Assembly: GCF_030123065.1 (NCBI RefSeq)
Contig: NZ_CP126093.1
Location: forward strand, 5,648,001 to 5,712,000
Source of the DNA: Neobacillus sp. DY30
GTDB lineage: Bacteria > Bacillota > Bacilli > Bacillales > Cytobacillaceae
Reading direction: 5' to 3'
DNA length: 64,000 bases
Shown: positions 1 to 8,232 of the stretch, piece after piece
How positions within the stretch are numbered: the first letter of the stretch is position 1
Layout of the letters: each line of letters opens with the position of its first letter
Translations under genes and position numbers: made by a program
Notes under the pieces: model-generated
The model's input: the letters and a program-made list of their open reading frames with translations, nothing else
What the model was told of the DNA's origin: nothing
Databases searched by the model: none

Positions 1-63
1 TGATAGACTCTAAATATTCTTTACCTGTTCTAACCACTAGGGTCATCCTCTCTATTAATAGAT

Positions 64-516
64 TTATAGACTAAAAACAGTTTCTTTGACTTCGTCATCC
101 AGCTTTTTGATCAGTGATTCCTTGTAGGTTTTGATAAATTTCGGTTCTTGGGTAATTTTTGCGCCATAGAAGGTAATATCCCGCAAGTCCTCTACTTCGA
201 TTTCAATAATCGCCATCTTTAAGGTCAAATCCTGAGTCTTCTCCACTTTGACTTTCGAAGGACCCGACAACGAGTAAACGCTTTCACCTCCAACAAAACT
301 TAATGTAATTTCACTATGATTTTGGACGGCTTCAACAATTTTTGATTTACAGTCTACAGCAAAGCGTACTGTCTTATTGTCGATGGCAAACACCCAGGAA
401 AGGGCAGTTGAAATCACCTTGCCTAAACTTTTACTGTAAGTGTGGCATAAGATCAAGGTTTGCCCTTGCAGCAATTCTCCTATTTCTTGACTCATGGTTG
501 ATTCTACCGATTTCAT
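64..516 (-). CDS. Pyridoxamine 5'-phosphate oxidase-like split-barrel protein
   Basis: About 150 residues, the size of single-domain FMN-binding split-barrel proteins of the PNPOx-like superfamily. The pattern fits: a short N-terminal helix, then alternating beta strands around SWVFAIDNKTVRFAVDCKSK and the NHSEITLSF strand, where this family usually contacts flavin. Many such proteins bind FMN, F420 or haem, so substrate and reaction are unknown. The start is placed at the internal ATG at 516 because AAAGG lies 9 bases before it; the upstream in-frame GTG at 525 abuts that site and leaves no spacing. The gene stands just downstream of a GntR-type regulator on the same strand (about 50 bp), so the two may be co-transcribed. 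The family is assigned by fold-like pattern only. Confidence 0.6.
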   Translation of the reverse strand: MKSVESTMSQEIGELLQGQTLILCHTYSKSLGKVISTALSWVFAIDNKTVRFAVDCKSKIVEAVQNHSEITLSFVGGESVYSLSGPSKVKVEKTQDLTLKMAIIEIEVEDLRDITFYGAKITQEPKFIKTYKESLIKKLDDEVKETVFSL

Positions 517-567
517 GTTTTTCACCCTTTCTTGATTTAATAAAATATTCTATTTCTAGGGAAGGCC

Positions 568-1242
568 CTAAAAATTAATATCTAAGTCATTTAAAGTAGC
601 TTTTGTATTATTTAAATGAGATAGAATAACTGCTTCGGCCGCCTTAGCACTTCTAGATTCCAAGGCATCGATAATTTCACTATGTTCTGCTATTACTTCT
701 TTCATTCTTCCTTTTTGGCTGATTGCTTTAAGACCCATAAGCTGAGTAAGATTATGAAGATTTTGCAATACTTCTTCGATAATGCCATAGTTCGCTAGTC
801 TTGTTAGTGATAAATGAAATTCATGGTCTAACTCAATGAATCGAATCGCATCGTCATTTTGCAAGGCTTCCTCTTGCTGTTCCACGATTCCCCTTAATAT
901 CTCTAGCTGTTCGGGAGATGTGATCAACTCGGTTAGTTTTTTCACCACTTCAGCTTCAATCGAACGACGCAGTAAAAAAATTTCATCCTGTTCTGCAGGT
1001 GTTATTTTTCTTACCGTTACTCCTTTCCGTGGAATTGCAACGAGTAATCCTTCTTTGACTAAATCTTGAAGAGCAGCTCTAACTGGCGTTCTGGAGGTAT
1101 TTAATGTTTCTGCTAATTGTACCTCTGTATAGATGTCATCTGAGGAGATACCACCAAAAAGAATAGCCTGTTTAATTTGCTTATAAACCTTATCTTGTGT
1201 TGTAATCTCTTTCTTAATTGGTTTTAAGCTTACTCCCTTCAT
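568..1242 (-). CDS. GntR family transcriptional regulator, FadR/FCD subgroup
   Basis: Cytoplasmic DNA-binding regulator of 224 residues. The N-terminal third is a winged helix with the typical GntR recognition segment TEVQLAETLNTSRTPVRAAL. The rest is an alpha-helical FCD effector domain carrying the usual metal-ligand set: Asp and His in LDHEFH, then His in EHSEI and in LSHL. FCD regulators normally respond to small organic acids or sugar acids, but the ligand cannot be read from the sequence. The start is supported by AAGGTGGAG just upstream. A perfect palindrome sits about 50 bp upstream and is a plausible autoregulatory operator. The only close same-strand neighbour downstream is the split-barrel protein, so the regulated pathway is not evident. 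Confidence 0.88.
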   Translation of the reverse strand: MKGVSLKPIKKEITTQDKVYKQIKQAILFGGISSDDIYTEVQLAETLNTSRTPVRAALQDLVKEGLLVAIPRKGVTVRKITPAEQDEIFLLRRSIEAEVVKKLTELITSPEQLEILRGIVEQQEEALQNDDAIRFIELDHEFHLSLTRLANYGIIEEVLQNLHNLTQLMGLKAISQKGRMKEVIAEHSEIIDALESRSAKAAEAVILSHLNNTKATLNDLDINF

Positions 1243-1290
1243 AACGTCTCCACCTTTTTATAATAATTGTGAAAATTTTGAATTGAACTT

Positions 1291-1302
1291 TATGTATACA
1301 TA
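1291..1302. promoter_or_regulatory. Candidate GntR-type operator palindrome
   Basis: TATGTATACATA is a perfect 12-bp palindrome in the upstream region of the GntR/FCD gene. FadR-subfamily regulators commonly bind short palindromes with a GT...AC core, so autoregulation is plausible. No second copy was seen next to another gene in this window. Assignment is inference. Confidence 0.4.
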
Positions 1303-1399
1303 ATACAAAACATCGTATCCGCAGGTCAACTACTTTCAAAAACTTTTTATACTTTTCTAAATATTCCAGTCAACTTATTTCAAAGATAGACACAAAAAA

Positions 1400-1438
1400 G
1401 GGGGGTGCCCCAAAAGTTATACTTTTGGGGCACCCCCC
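1400..1438 (-). terminator. Strong intrinsic terminator, 18-bp stem
   Basis: A perfect 18-bp stem (GGGGGGTGCCCCAAAAGT and its complement) with a 3-base loop. It is flanked by A-rich sequence on the left and T-rich on the right, so it can stop transcription in both directions. It lies just past the stop of the leftward SRPBCC gene and shields the GntR gene upstream region. Confidence 0.85.
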
Positions 1439-1501
1439 TTTCTATTCATTCATTTTAAGAATAATACCAAAGCAAAGATACAGCCCAATCCGGCGCCTTA
1501 T

Positions 1502-1927
1502 TTAAACCGCTGTTTGCTCTGCATACTTTTTAAAATTATTTAGAATCGCCTGCCATCCTTGTTGCTGCATGTCAATGGAATTCTCAGTATCCGCATCAAA
1601 CGATTCGACAACTTCAGTTGCGTCACCCTGACCCTTAAATGTAATAGTAACTTTTCTTCCATCTTCAAGGGAATATTCAATAAGCTCATGCACTTTCACT
1701 TCATCATAGACCCCTTCAAAATCGAAACCAAAACTTCCATCTTTAGCTTCCATTCTGGAAAGGAATTTCCCGCCTGCTCGTAAATCATTCTCAGCTCGAG
1801 GTGTGTGCCAGTCATCTGAAGCAGCGTTCCACTTCGTAATATGTGCTGGCTCTGTCCAGTATTCCCATACCTTTGCTACAGGTGCCTGAACGGTTGTTTC
1901 TACTGTAATCTTTTTAGATGTTTCCAT
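1502..1927 (-). CDS. SRPBCC / AHSA1-like ligand-binding protein (copy 1)
   Basis: 141-residue protein of the START/Bet v1-like SRPBCC fold, closest in pattern to AHSA1 (activator of Hsp90 homologue) single-domain proteins. Diagnostic features are the N-terminal strand KKITVETTVQAP, the VWEYWTEPAHITKWNAAS segment, a central GGKFLSRMEAKDG strand pair and the C-terminal helix GWQAILNNFKKYAEQ. Such proteins bind a hydrophobic ligand in a central cavity; the ligand is unknown. The start is fixed by an AGAGAGGCGG ribosome site. A second copy at 21888-22313 differs at roughly 24 of 141 residues by eye and shares the upstream non-coding sequence. A strong terminator follows, so it is probably monocistronic. 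Confidence 0.85.
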   Translation of the reverse strand: METSKKITVETTVQAPVAKVWEYWTEPAHITKWNAASDDWHTPRAENDLRAGGKFLSRMEAKDGSFGFDFEGVYDEVKVHELIEYSLEDGRKVTITFKGQGDATEVVESFDADTENSIDMQQQGWQAILNNFKKYAEQTAV

Positions 1928-2045
1928 TTTATTACCGCCTCTCTTAATGCGAAAAATTTAAGCGAGTATCCCACTAGGTGTCTGGATAAATTATAGATTA
2001 TTTTGAATAGTTACGCTACTTTCATTCTGTCCCATTTATAAATTT
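1928..2045. repeat. Upstream region duplicated with the SRPBCC gene (copy 1)
   Basis: About 115 bp upstream of the SRPBCC gene closely matches 22314-22430, upstream of its paralogue, including GATAAATTATAGATTATTT and AATAGTTACGCTACTT. On the minus strand this contains TATAAT, a likely -10 box, with no convincing -35. Both gene and control region were therefore duplicated together. Confidence 0.75.
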
Positions 2046-2078
2046 TGTAATCCTGATTATGATTGATATTTCAAGGTG

Positions 2079-2261
2079 GGATTGAGGACTAATCCCTCTA
2101 GCTGCAACATTCGATTTGTCCTCAAGACACCGGATTGAGGACTAATCCCTCTAACTGCAACATTCGATTTGTCTTCAAGATACCGGGTTGAGGACAAATC
2201 CTCCTGGTAGAACGATATATTTGTCCTCAAGACTACGATTAAGAACGAATCCTTCTGGCAG
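2079..2261. repeat. Tandem ~53-bp repeat, three units plus a partial fourth
   Basis: Units start at about 2079, 2132, 2185 and 2236 with periods of 53, 53 and 51 bp. Each holds ATTGAGGAC near its start and TTTGTCCTCAAGA or a variant near its end, so GAGGAC/GTCCTC arms can fold within each unit. A leftward open frame of 111 codons across it is a by-product of the repeat. Confidence 0.85.
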
Positions 2262-2291
2262 CGCGCCAACTTAAAAAAAGGTATTTTCATT

Positions 2292-2395
2292 AAGCTCTCA
2301 TTAATCCACGAGTGACCGCTCTTTCTTCTTTTATCAGCTTTCGGGCTCTCATCAACCCCATAAGTGACCGGCCTCTCTTTCAAAAACCCCATAAA
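2292..2395. repeat. Second tandem repeat, two units of ~51 bp
   Basis: Two diverged units with 51-bp period, aligned on GCTCTCAT at 2294 and 2345 and on AGTGACCG further in. The AGTGACCG core is shared with the array at 8977-9178, which has the same period. Confidence 0.6.
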
Positions 2396-2420
2396 GGACT
2401 ATTTATCAAAACAAAAACAA

Positions 2421-2545
2421 AAAAAACCTTTGATCAATACGATCAAAGGCCAAAGGTGAACTTAGTGATAAGCTAAGTTCTATATTAGGAGGTCTAAACT
2501 CAGAAGAATTTAAACTTATTAATAATATAACACGGCTTGGATATT
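2421..2545 (-). ncRNA. Candidate small RNA with two hairpins and its own terminator
   Basis: On the minus strand a promoter-like pair TTGTAT-N17-TATATT (about 2530-2558) is followed by roughly 100 nt with no convincing coding frame. It contains the run ACCTCCT, complementary to a ribosome-binding site, then a hairpin GAACTTAG-N7-CTAAGTTC, then a 9-bp stem (CCTTTGATC and complement, 2427-2449) followed by an uninterrupted T run. An orphan terminator plus promoter and anti-Shine-Dalgarno sequence suggests a trans-acting regulatory RNA. It is inferred from sequence layout only and was not matched to a known family. Confidence 0.45.
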
Positions 2546-2731
2546 TATACAATACACCAAATATTTATGCAAACGCTATCTTCAAATTATTTCTCAATAA
2601 CTTAATTCAAGAGTTTAGAGTTTATGTACACTTTAACTAATTATAACGTTCTGAAAAAATAAATATTTACAAAAATAGCCCCAATACCATATAATCCATA
2701 TAAGATTACTTGGTTTTAAGGAGGATGTAAT

Positions 2732-3607
2732 GTGAAAAAGTTAATTATTTTTTCAGTGATTGGGTTTTTGGCTCAGTTAGTTGATGGTTCTTTAGGAATG
2801 GGATTTGGTGCAACATCCTCCTCATTACTACTAATGTTTGGGTTAGCCCCCGCGGCTGCCTCAGCTTCGATTCATATGGCTGAAATTGTGACAACAGCTG
2901 CGTCTGGTGCATCACATATATGGTTTAAAAATGTAGATAAGGGAATTTTATTAAAATTAACAATCCCTGGTGCGATCAGTGCGTTTATAGGGGCAGCATT
3001 TTTAAGTAGTATACCTGGTGGAATAATTAAACCGTTTATCTCGGTCTTTTTAATATTTTTAGGAGTCTACATTCTAATTCGATTCCTATTTTTCAACCAT
3101 GCATCATCTAAGAATCAAGGATCACCGATTTCAAAAAAGCTCCTAACTCCCCTTGGTATTGTTGGCGGCTTCTTTGATGCCGTTGGAGGCGGCGGATGGG
3201 GTCCAATCACCGCTCCCGTATTGATTGCAAGAAGAGGGATTTCCCCTAGAAAAGTGATTGGAACGGTAGATACAAGCGAATTTGCCATTGCGGTCTCAGC
3301 AACATTAGGATTCATACTGTTTCTAGGACTTGATCAGTTTCAATGGCAACTGGTTATAGCATTTATGATTGGCGGAGTAATTGCGGCACCTATAGCTGCT
3401 TGGCTGGTAAGAATCGTTCCTTCTTATATGTTAGGGGTGTTAGTGGGAGGATTCATTATCCTAACCAATTCAATGACGATTATTAAAACCGTCGCATTAC
3501 CAGTTTCCCTGGCATCGCTAACTTACGGTCTCATTATCGTATTATGGATGGTGGCTATATTATATCAAGTAAAGAATCGAAAACGGTTTATAGCTGTGAA
3601 TCAATGA
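2732..3607 (+). CDS. Sulfite exporter TauE/SafE family membrane protein
   Basis: 291-residue integral membrane protein with about eight hydrophobic segments and the two-half architecture of the TauE/SafE (formerly DUF81) family. The first half has LVDGSLGMGFGATSSSLLL; the second opens with GIVGGFFDAVGGGGWGPI, the paired Gly-rich motifs of this family. These proteins export sulfite, sulfoacetate or other small organosulfur anions; the substrate here is unknown. The start is GTG at 2732, seven bases after a perfect AAGGAGG. A terminator follows within a few bases of the stop, and no sulfur gene is adjacent, so the gene appears to stand alone. Confidence 0.9.
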   Translation: MKKLIIFSVIGFLAQLVDGSLGMGFGATSSSLLLMFGLAPAAASASIHMAEIVTTAASGASHIWFKNVDKGILLKLTIPGAISAFIGAAFLSSIPGGIIKPFISVFLIFLGVYILIRFLFFNHASSKNQGSPISKKLLTPLGIVGGFFDAVGGGGWGPITAPVLIARRGISPRKVIGTVDTSEFAIAVSATLGFILFLGLDQFQWQLVIAFMIGGVIAAPIAAWLVRIVPSYMLGVLVGGFIILTNSMTIIKTVALPVSLASLTYGLIIVLWMVAILYQVKNRKRFIAVNQ

Positions 3608-3611
3608 GTAT

Positions 3612-3645
3612 CCCCCTTAGCCATCGCTAAGGGTTTTTCTTTTTT
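3612..3645 (+). terminator. Intrinsic terminator after the TauE gene
   Basis: Stem CCCTTAGC / GCTAAGGG (3614-3621 and 3626-3633) with a 4-base loop, then TTTTTCTTTTTT. Confidence 0.9.
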
Positions 3646-3730
3646 GGGCTTGGAATACAAACCCCTTCCAAATCGAATAATATAGGCAAAAAACAATTTT
3701 TCGCTTTGAAACAATTGGCAGGGGTGCAGA

Positions 3731-4267
3731 ATGAAAAAAATACTTTATAGTTTGTTGGCTGCTTTAGTACTTTTAACTGCCTGTAATGCAGAAGAACCAA
3801 ATAATAACCGCCAGTCAGCAAATGTACCATTAACGAAAGAAGTGAAAGATACTCCAATAAAGGTGAATGACGGACAGACAACAAAAGATTCTGAAGAAAA
3901 GTTAAATGAACAATCTCAAGAAACTCAACCTCGAGAAATACCGCAGCCGCTAACAAAAGCCCAGGTGAAAGAAATAATCGACTTTTATGGTGCCGGTAAA
4001 GGTGATCAATTATCTAATTTTTCTTTTGTAAATGGTGAAATTAAAGCGACGGTTAACCTAGCTCCAAAAAAAATGTTCCCTGCTAAGGATATTGCTGTTA
4101 ATAGATACAGCCAATTATCAGATGAATTATTAAAACATGAAGGTTGGAATATCTTAACGATTACATATCCTGCTGTCGGGACTATCAGCATGCATCGTAA
4201 TGAAAAGGAAACAAATGATAAAGGTGATTATTTTCCGACGATGGTAATTAAAGAAAAATTAAAGTGA
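3731..4267 (+). CDS. Lipoprotein of unknown function
   Basis: 178 residues starting with a lipoprotein signal, KKILYSLLAALVLLTAC, whose LTAC lipobox predicts cleavage before Cys18 and anchoring on the outer face of the membrane. Residues about 20-75 are hydrophilic and low in complexity (Asn, Gln, Glu, Lys), a typical spacer. The C-terminal ~105 residues form a compact domain beginning PLTKAQVKEIIDFYGAG that I do not recognise. A GGGG ribosome site precedes the ATG. It sits between two unrelated transcription units, and the next gene but one encodes another small lipoprotein. Function unknown. Confidence 0.75.
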   Translation: MKKILYSLLAALVLLTACNAEEPNNNRQSANVPLTKEVKDTPIKVNDGQTTKDSEEKLNEQSQETQPREIPQPLTKAQVKEIIDFYGAGKGDQLSNFSFVNGEIKATVNLAPKKMFPAKDIAVNRYSQLSDELLKHEGWNILTITYPAVGTISMHRNEKETNDKGDYFPTMVIKEKLK

Positions 4268-4529
4268 TACAAAAGGTTGGCCAATAATTCTATCAAATCG
4301 ACTTTCGTATATAGTACACAGTTTTGGTAGTGTTCAGTAGCCCTAATAAACTACCAGTACTCAAAACAATTTCTTATATTTATACATAAATTTCCACCAG
4401 TGCTTATTGCATATATGGTGCAGTTTAGGTGAAGAAGAATTGTAGTAAAATTTAATAAAATAGTTTGTACTTTTTTCCAAAAAAACCCTTATAATTGTTT
4501 TGTACAAGACATAATAGGGGTTTTCAACT

Positions 4530-4631
4530 ATGAAAAAGCTTTTACTCTTTTCGATTTTATCATCAGTTATTGTTTTAGGGGCTTGTAATGAATACAAGGA
4601 AAAAGCCGAGGGTGAGGAAACTCCCAAATAA
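4530..4631 (+). CDS. Very small lipoprotein (33 residues)
   Basis: A short frame encoding KKLLLFSILSSVIVLGAC followed by only 14 polar residues. The signal peptide and LGAC lipobox are complete, so a lipidated peptide of about 15 residues would reach the membrane surface. It could be a genuine mini-lipoprotein or the 5' stub of a longer lipoprotein gene truncated by deletion; the next gene starts 24 bp after its stop. AGGGG 10 bases before the ATG supports translation. Confidence 0.5.
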   Translation: MKKLLLFSILSSVIVLGACNEYKEKAEGEETPK

Positions 4632-4655
4632 GAGGTAAATAATTTGGAGGATATT

Positions 4656-4994
4656 ATGACTTTTGAAGAGTTAACTAAAAACAAACCTACAATAGAATGG
4701 AAACTAAGAATGGCTAAAGATGATGACCGATTTACTGAAGAAAATATAAATGCAACTAACGAGGTTCTCGAATCATACATCAATAGCCTAAAAGAGCTTA
4801 AGGATCCGAATGAGGAAAAAGTATTAGAATGTGTTAAAAAGGTAGTTATCAGTTTAAATGAACTAAATGATAATTATGATTACTTTATTGAAACAATAGA
4901 GAGAGAAGAACTATATGAGTTTATTACTGAAGCAGCACGGATTGCTGGCTTTGAATCTGAAGAAGACATAACTGAAGAATGGAGAGAATGGTAA
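4656..4994 (+). CDS. Acidic protein of unknown function
   Basis: 112 residues, strongly acidic and mostly helical by pattern, with no signal peptide or membrane segment. The start is the ATG at 4656 because TTGGAGG lies five bases upstream; the earlier in-frame TTG is part of that ribosome site. A good terminator follows the stop at once. It lies 24 bp after a mini-lipoprotein and about 150 bp before an SMI1/KNR4 protein. Small acidic proteins next to SMI1/KNR4 genes are often immunity proteins of polymorphic toxins, so that is one possibility, but no family motif is recognised. Confidence 0.6.
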   Translation: MTFEELTKNKPTIEWKLRMAKDDDRFTEENINATNEVLESYINSLKELKDPNEEKVLECVKKVVISLNELNDNYDYFIETIEREELYEFITEAARIAGFESEEDITEEWREW

Positions 4995-5025
4995 ACCTAT
5001 TTGAACAAATAGGGTTTTCTTTTTA
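4993..5025 (+). terminator. Intrinsic terminator
   Basis: AAACCTATTT and AAATAGGGTTT pair across a 4-base loop (one G-T pair), followed by TCTTTTT. It overlaps the stop of the preceding gene. Confidence 0.85.
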
Positions 5026-5142
5026 AAATTCTGGTTGCTGCGGCAACCTTTTTCTTTTTTTGCTTACGGTCATGTAAGTTGAAGAAAATTTTTTTATGAA
5101 TTAATAAGAAACAAATGAGTTATGGTGAAGGAGTTTTATCTA

Positions 5143-5574
5143 ATGCAGAATGTTAGATATTTAATCGAAACAAAGAAACCTGGTGTTGATGAATCGGATA
5201 TAAAGTTGACAGAGGAAAAGTTAGGAGCGATTTTTCCTGAACACTACAGAGAACTTTTTAAGTTAGTAAATAATCCCGAAATCGGTGAATGGATTCTCTT
5301 TCCTATTAAAACCAAAAAAAATATTAAAAAGACTTGGGATGATGTTGTTAGACAAAATAAGGAAGTAAAAGATGAAAGAATGTCTGAAGACCTTATTACA
5401 ATTGGTGATAATGGTTCGGGAGAGAAACTGTGCTTTAAAAAAACAAACGGGAAAATGGGCGATACCATTTATCTGTGGAATCACGAAACGACAGAATTGG
5501 ATGAATATGCATCTAGTTTGGAGGAGTTTATTATTCTGATTTCTGATGAAGCTGATGACTTTAATGAAGATTAA
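5143..5574 (+). CDS. SMI1/KNR4 family protein, probable immunity protein
   Basis: 143 residues with the SMI1/KNR4 (SUKH) pattern: an N-terminal DIKLTEEKLGAIFPEHYREL segment, a central strand GEWILFPI, then a late motif GDNGSGEKLCF and an acidic tail with YASSLEEFI. SUKH proteins are the commonest immunity family in polymorphic and contact-dependent toxin systems, where they bind and neutralise a cognate nuclease. No toxin gene is seen nearby, so this looks like an orphan immunity gene. ATG 5143 is chosen over 5122 because AAGGAG lies nine bases before it. Codon use and composition match the neighbours. Confidence 0.8.
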   Translation: MQNVRYLIETKKPGVDESDIKLTEEKLGAIFPEHYRELFKLVNNPEIGEWILFPIKTKKNIKKTWDDVVRQNKEVKDERMSEDLITIGDNGSGEKLCFKKTNGKMGDTIYLWNHETTELDEYASSLEEFIILISDEADDFNED

Positions 5575-5739
5575 ATAAGCTCCAACAAGCTATTAATTCA
5601 ATACATTAGAGGAATTATTGCCTTGATGTTTAACGGGGCAGTTAGCGGAAGAAGGAAATAAAAAATTTATTTAAAGGATTGAAATTGTTATTCCGCGTCA
5701 GAATAGTTAAACAACGATTCATTAATTGGGAGTTAGAAG

Positions 5740-5871
5740 ATGAAAAATAAAAAAAGAAATAGAGACGGCTTTTTTAAAGATACCCTATTTGAATTTATAT
5801 TTGAAGTGGTTTGGAACATCTTAATGTTTATACCAAGAATGATAATTCGCTTAATAGGGAACATTTGGTGA
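5740..5871 (+). CDS. Small amphipathic/membrane protein, 43 residues
   Basis: A short frame with a basic N-terminus (MKNKKRNRDG) followed by hydrophobic and aromatic stretches (EFIFEVVWNILMFIPRMIIR). This is the composition of a single-pass or surface-lying membrane peptide. A GGGAG ribosome site lies 9 bases before the ATG. No family is recognised. Confidence 0.5.
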   Translation: MKNKKRNRDGFFKDTLFEFIFEVVWNILMFIPRMIIRLIGNIW

Positions 5872-6060
5872 AGTAGTTAGTCAAATAGAGCTACCGGGGA
5901 GCGTCAATTAAACAACAAAAAATACTGGGTTACTTTTTAAATAGAGCTTACCGAATATAATTCTCATACGTACACAAATTTGTAACAACTTCCTAAAAAC
6001 CACCATGTCCTTTTACCTTCTGGATTCCTATATAGAGGGTAGAAAGGGTGGTGCATTTTT

Positions 6061-6900
6061 ATGAATTTAAAATCTGGCAAAGTTGAAGGGTTTGAACAAT
6101 ATTCGCAGTTTACGAGTCTTAAGGAGTTCAATACACATATCGAGATGTGGTTGGCGGTAAAGAAGGGGGATTTCTCTAAAGGGGAATTAGTCGCGTTCAA
6201 ACGGCTGGTTCGTTTTTCTGCAAAAATTCCTGGGGTTTCGAATGCGAAGATCGGCACAATATTAAAAGCTATTAATGAAGAATATCAAGGAAACGGAATC
6301 TCCCGCTCAACATTTAAGCGGATGACCATGAAAGCGAAAGAATTAGGCATCCTTACCATCCATGAAACAGAACGAAAAAATGGCTCCCAGTCTAGCAACC
6401 TATACTATTTTAATCGTTTTCCTAAAAGTGAACCACCCAAAATGGAAAAATTGAACCACCTTAAAGAAATTAATAATCTTTTAAAAACTGAAAACCAAAA
6501 GAATAAAAAACGTAACGAAGCGCCGATTGAACTTGATCATACTTTTGTTAGTGATAAAGTTCCACAAACTTTCGTTCAACTGGTAAAGTACTTCTTTTCA
6601 GACGCAAAAACAATTGAGGAATATTGGCATATGGTTCAAATCGCTTCCTTTCGTTTTGAATGTGTCCAGGATACAGAGGCTGTTCTTGCTATTGCGATTC
6701 AATCCTTTAAGCAACTGATCCGCAAACTAAAATCTACCAAACAAGTAGCAAAGCCAATTGCCTTCTTTTATGGGATTTTAACCAATAAGTTGAAAGAATA
6801 CTATTTAGAGAAGCTTGCTGAAGAAAAATCTGACAGCATTCCCTTTCAGATTGCGCTGCCAGGTGGAGAAGTCCTGAACTATGATTGGCTGCATGCTTAG
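6061..6900 (+). CDS. Helix-turn-helix DNA-binding protein, replication-initiator-like
   Basis: 279-residue soluble protein. Residues about 40-105 have the look of a winged helix: GELVAFKRLVRFSAKIPGV, then a segment with ISRSTFKRMTMKAKELGIL as recognition helix and the strand LTIHETERKNGSQSSNLYYF. The C-terminal half is helical and basic. This arrangement resembles HTH proteins of plasmids and phages and chromosomal relatives of unknown role in Bacillus. No ori-like iterons were seen beside it. The ATG follows an AAAGGGTGG site. Confidence 0.6.
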   Translation: MNLKSGKVEGFEQYSQFTSLKEFNTHIEMWLAVKKGDFSKGELVAFKRLVRFSAKIPGVSNAKIGTILKAINEEYQGNGISRSTFKRMTMKAKELGILTIHETERKNGSQSSNLYYFNRFPKSEPPKMEKLNHLKEINNLLKTENQKNKKRNEAPIELDHTFVSDKVPQTFVQLVKYFFSDAKTIEEYWHMVQIASFRFECVQDTEAVLAIAIQSFKQLIRKLKSTKQVAKPIAFFYGILTNKLKEYYLEKLAEEKSDSIPFQIALPGGEVLNYDWLHA

Positions 6901-7047
6901 ATTAATTGACTCACAATAAATAAAAAGGGCGCCAGTCAGTTCGTTGTCACCGACTAACTGGACATGCCCCATGCCTACTTCATAACTAAACTCAAGGCAA
7001 TGAATCTCTCTTTGCCATTAGCTTTAGCACTATGAGTTTCATTTGTA

Positions 7048-8061
7048 TTATTGTGCATTCATCTCTGCACGATAATCATTTATAATCGCTTGTATCTTCG
7101 GATCTTCAGAAACGTTGGTAACATCGTAGAGGAATCCATCAGATTCTACTAATTTCATTTGACCGTCAACGACTTCAAAAGTCAAATCCAGGCGGCCCAG
7201 ATAATTCTCTTGTTCTCCGCCAGCTTGAGTGATCGGCACCATCACCTCTCCGTTGAACTCGTATTCAGGCGTTTTGATGACCTTGTGTGTATCTGCGCCC
7301 AGTACCGCTGAAACTCCAGGAACCTTAGCCAAGTTGTGATCTTCCGGGTTTCCGGCATGAGAAAGGACAATGTTAATGTCCGACTTTGCACTTACTTCTG
7401 GCAGCAATGCTTCTAACGCTTCAACCGGTTCAATAAAATCGAGGTCTGCAACATCATTCCAACCGCGAATTTCCGGTTTCATTGAAGTAAGACCGATCAA
7501 ACCGACTTGAATACCATTAAAAGTAAAACCCTTCCATGGCTTAACATTCTGTATGTACTTTCCTGTTTCCCTGTCAATGACATTACCAGTAACGATTGGG
7601 AAGTTCACGTTACGATGGTAATTCTTTAACTGATCATAAAGACTGTCCGGTGTTCCCTCTCCGGCAGGGTAAACGCGGAAGTCGTTGTTTCCGAGAACCA
7701 TCGCATCATAGTCCATGGCTTTTAAAAGAGACGTCTCCAACTCACCTTGACCAGCCTGAAACTCGCCGCGCAGGAAGACATCCCCGCCATCGACGAGTAG
7801 TACATTCTCCTCGACATTGCGAACATTTTCTATGATGGTAGCATATTTCGCAATCGAATTGTGATGAACGGTTCCATCATCCAGTGTGAGGATGTCATCC
7901 AAATGTCCATGAAGGTCATTTGTCTGGAGGATAGTGAGTTCAAACTGATCTCCCTCCTTAAGCTTTCCCTCAGCACCTGCGGTTAAAGGTGTTGCGACCA
8001 AAGCAGCAGCCATTGCCAGTGAAAAACAGCTCGTCAATACATTCTTTCTCATTTTTTTCAT
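7048..8061 (-). CDS. Secreted metallophosphoesterase, UshA/5'-nucleotidase-like N domain
   Basis: 337 residues with a Sec signal peptide (charged start, hydrophobic core to about residue 28, Ala-Gly-Ala site). The mature part is a calcineurin-like metallophosphatase: TNDLHGH with Asp49 and His51, GGD at 92-94, GNND at 124-127, SHAG and GADTHK. These are the usual metal-ligand motifs, but the catalytic His of the canonical GNHE/GNHD box is Asn126 here. The C-terminal nucleotide-binding domain of full-length 5'-nucleotidases is absent, and the protein ends soon after the phosphoesterase domain. A GGAGGAG site supports the start. It probably cleaves extracellular nucleotides or related phosphates, if still active. 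Confidence 0.85.
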   Translation of the reverse strand: MKKMRKNVLTSCFSLAMAAALVATPLTAGAEGKLKEGDQFELTILQTNDLHGHLDDILTLDDGTVHHNSIAKYATIIENVRNVEENVLLVDGGDVFLRGEFQAGQGELETSLLKAMDYDAMVLGNNDFRVYPAGEGTPDSLYDQLKNYHRNVNFPIVTGNVIDRETGKYIQNVKPWKGFTFNGIQVGLIGLTSMKPEIRGWNDVADLDFIEPVEALEALLPEVSAKSDINIVLSHAGNPEDHNLAKVPGVSAVLGADTHKVIKTPEYEFNGEVMVPITQAGGEQENYLGRLDLTFEVVDGQMKLVESDGFLYDVTNVSEDPKIQAIINDYRAEMNAQ

Positions 8062-8232
8062 AGACTCTCCTCCTATTTATTACTCTATTAAATAGTAAAA
8101 CAGGAATGTAAAGTTATGATTAACTTCTCATTAAAATCACGATAAGAGGGTGAATTACCCATTTGCTTTATTTATGCTAGAAAGGACATAATTGTTCTTA
8201 GAGGATGTAGATTCAAGCATAAGATAATATAG

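Noticed and set aside
2057-2392. Leftward 111-codon open frame
   Set aside because: It consists almost wholly of the 51-53-bp tandem repeats, has no ribosome site and no family resemblance.
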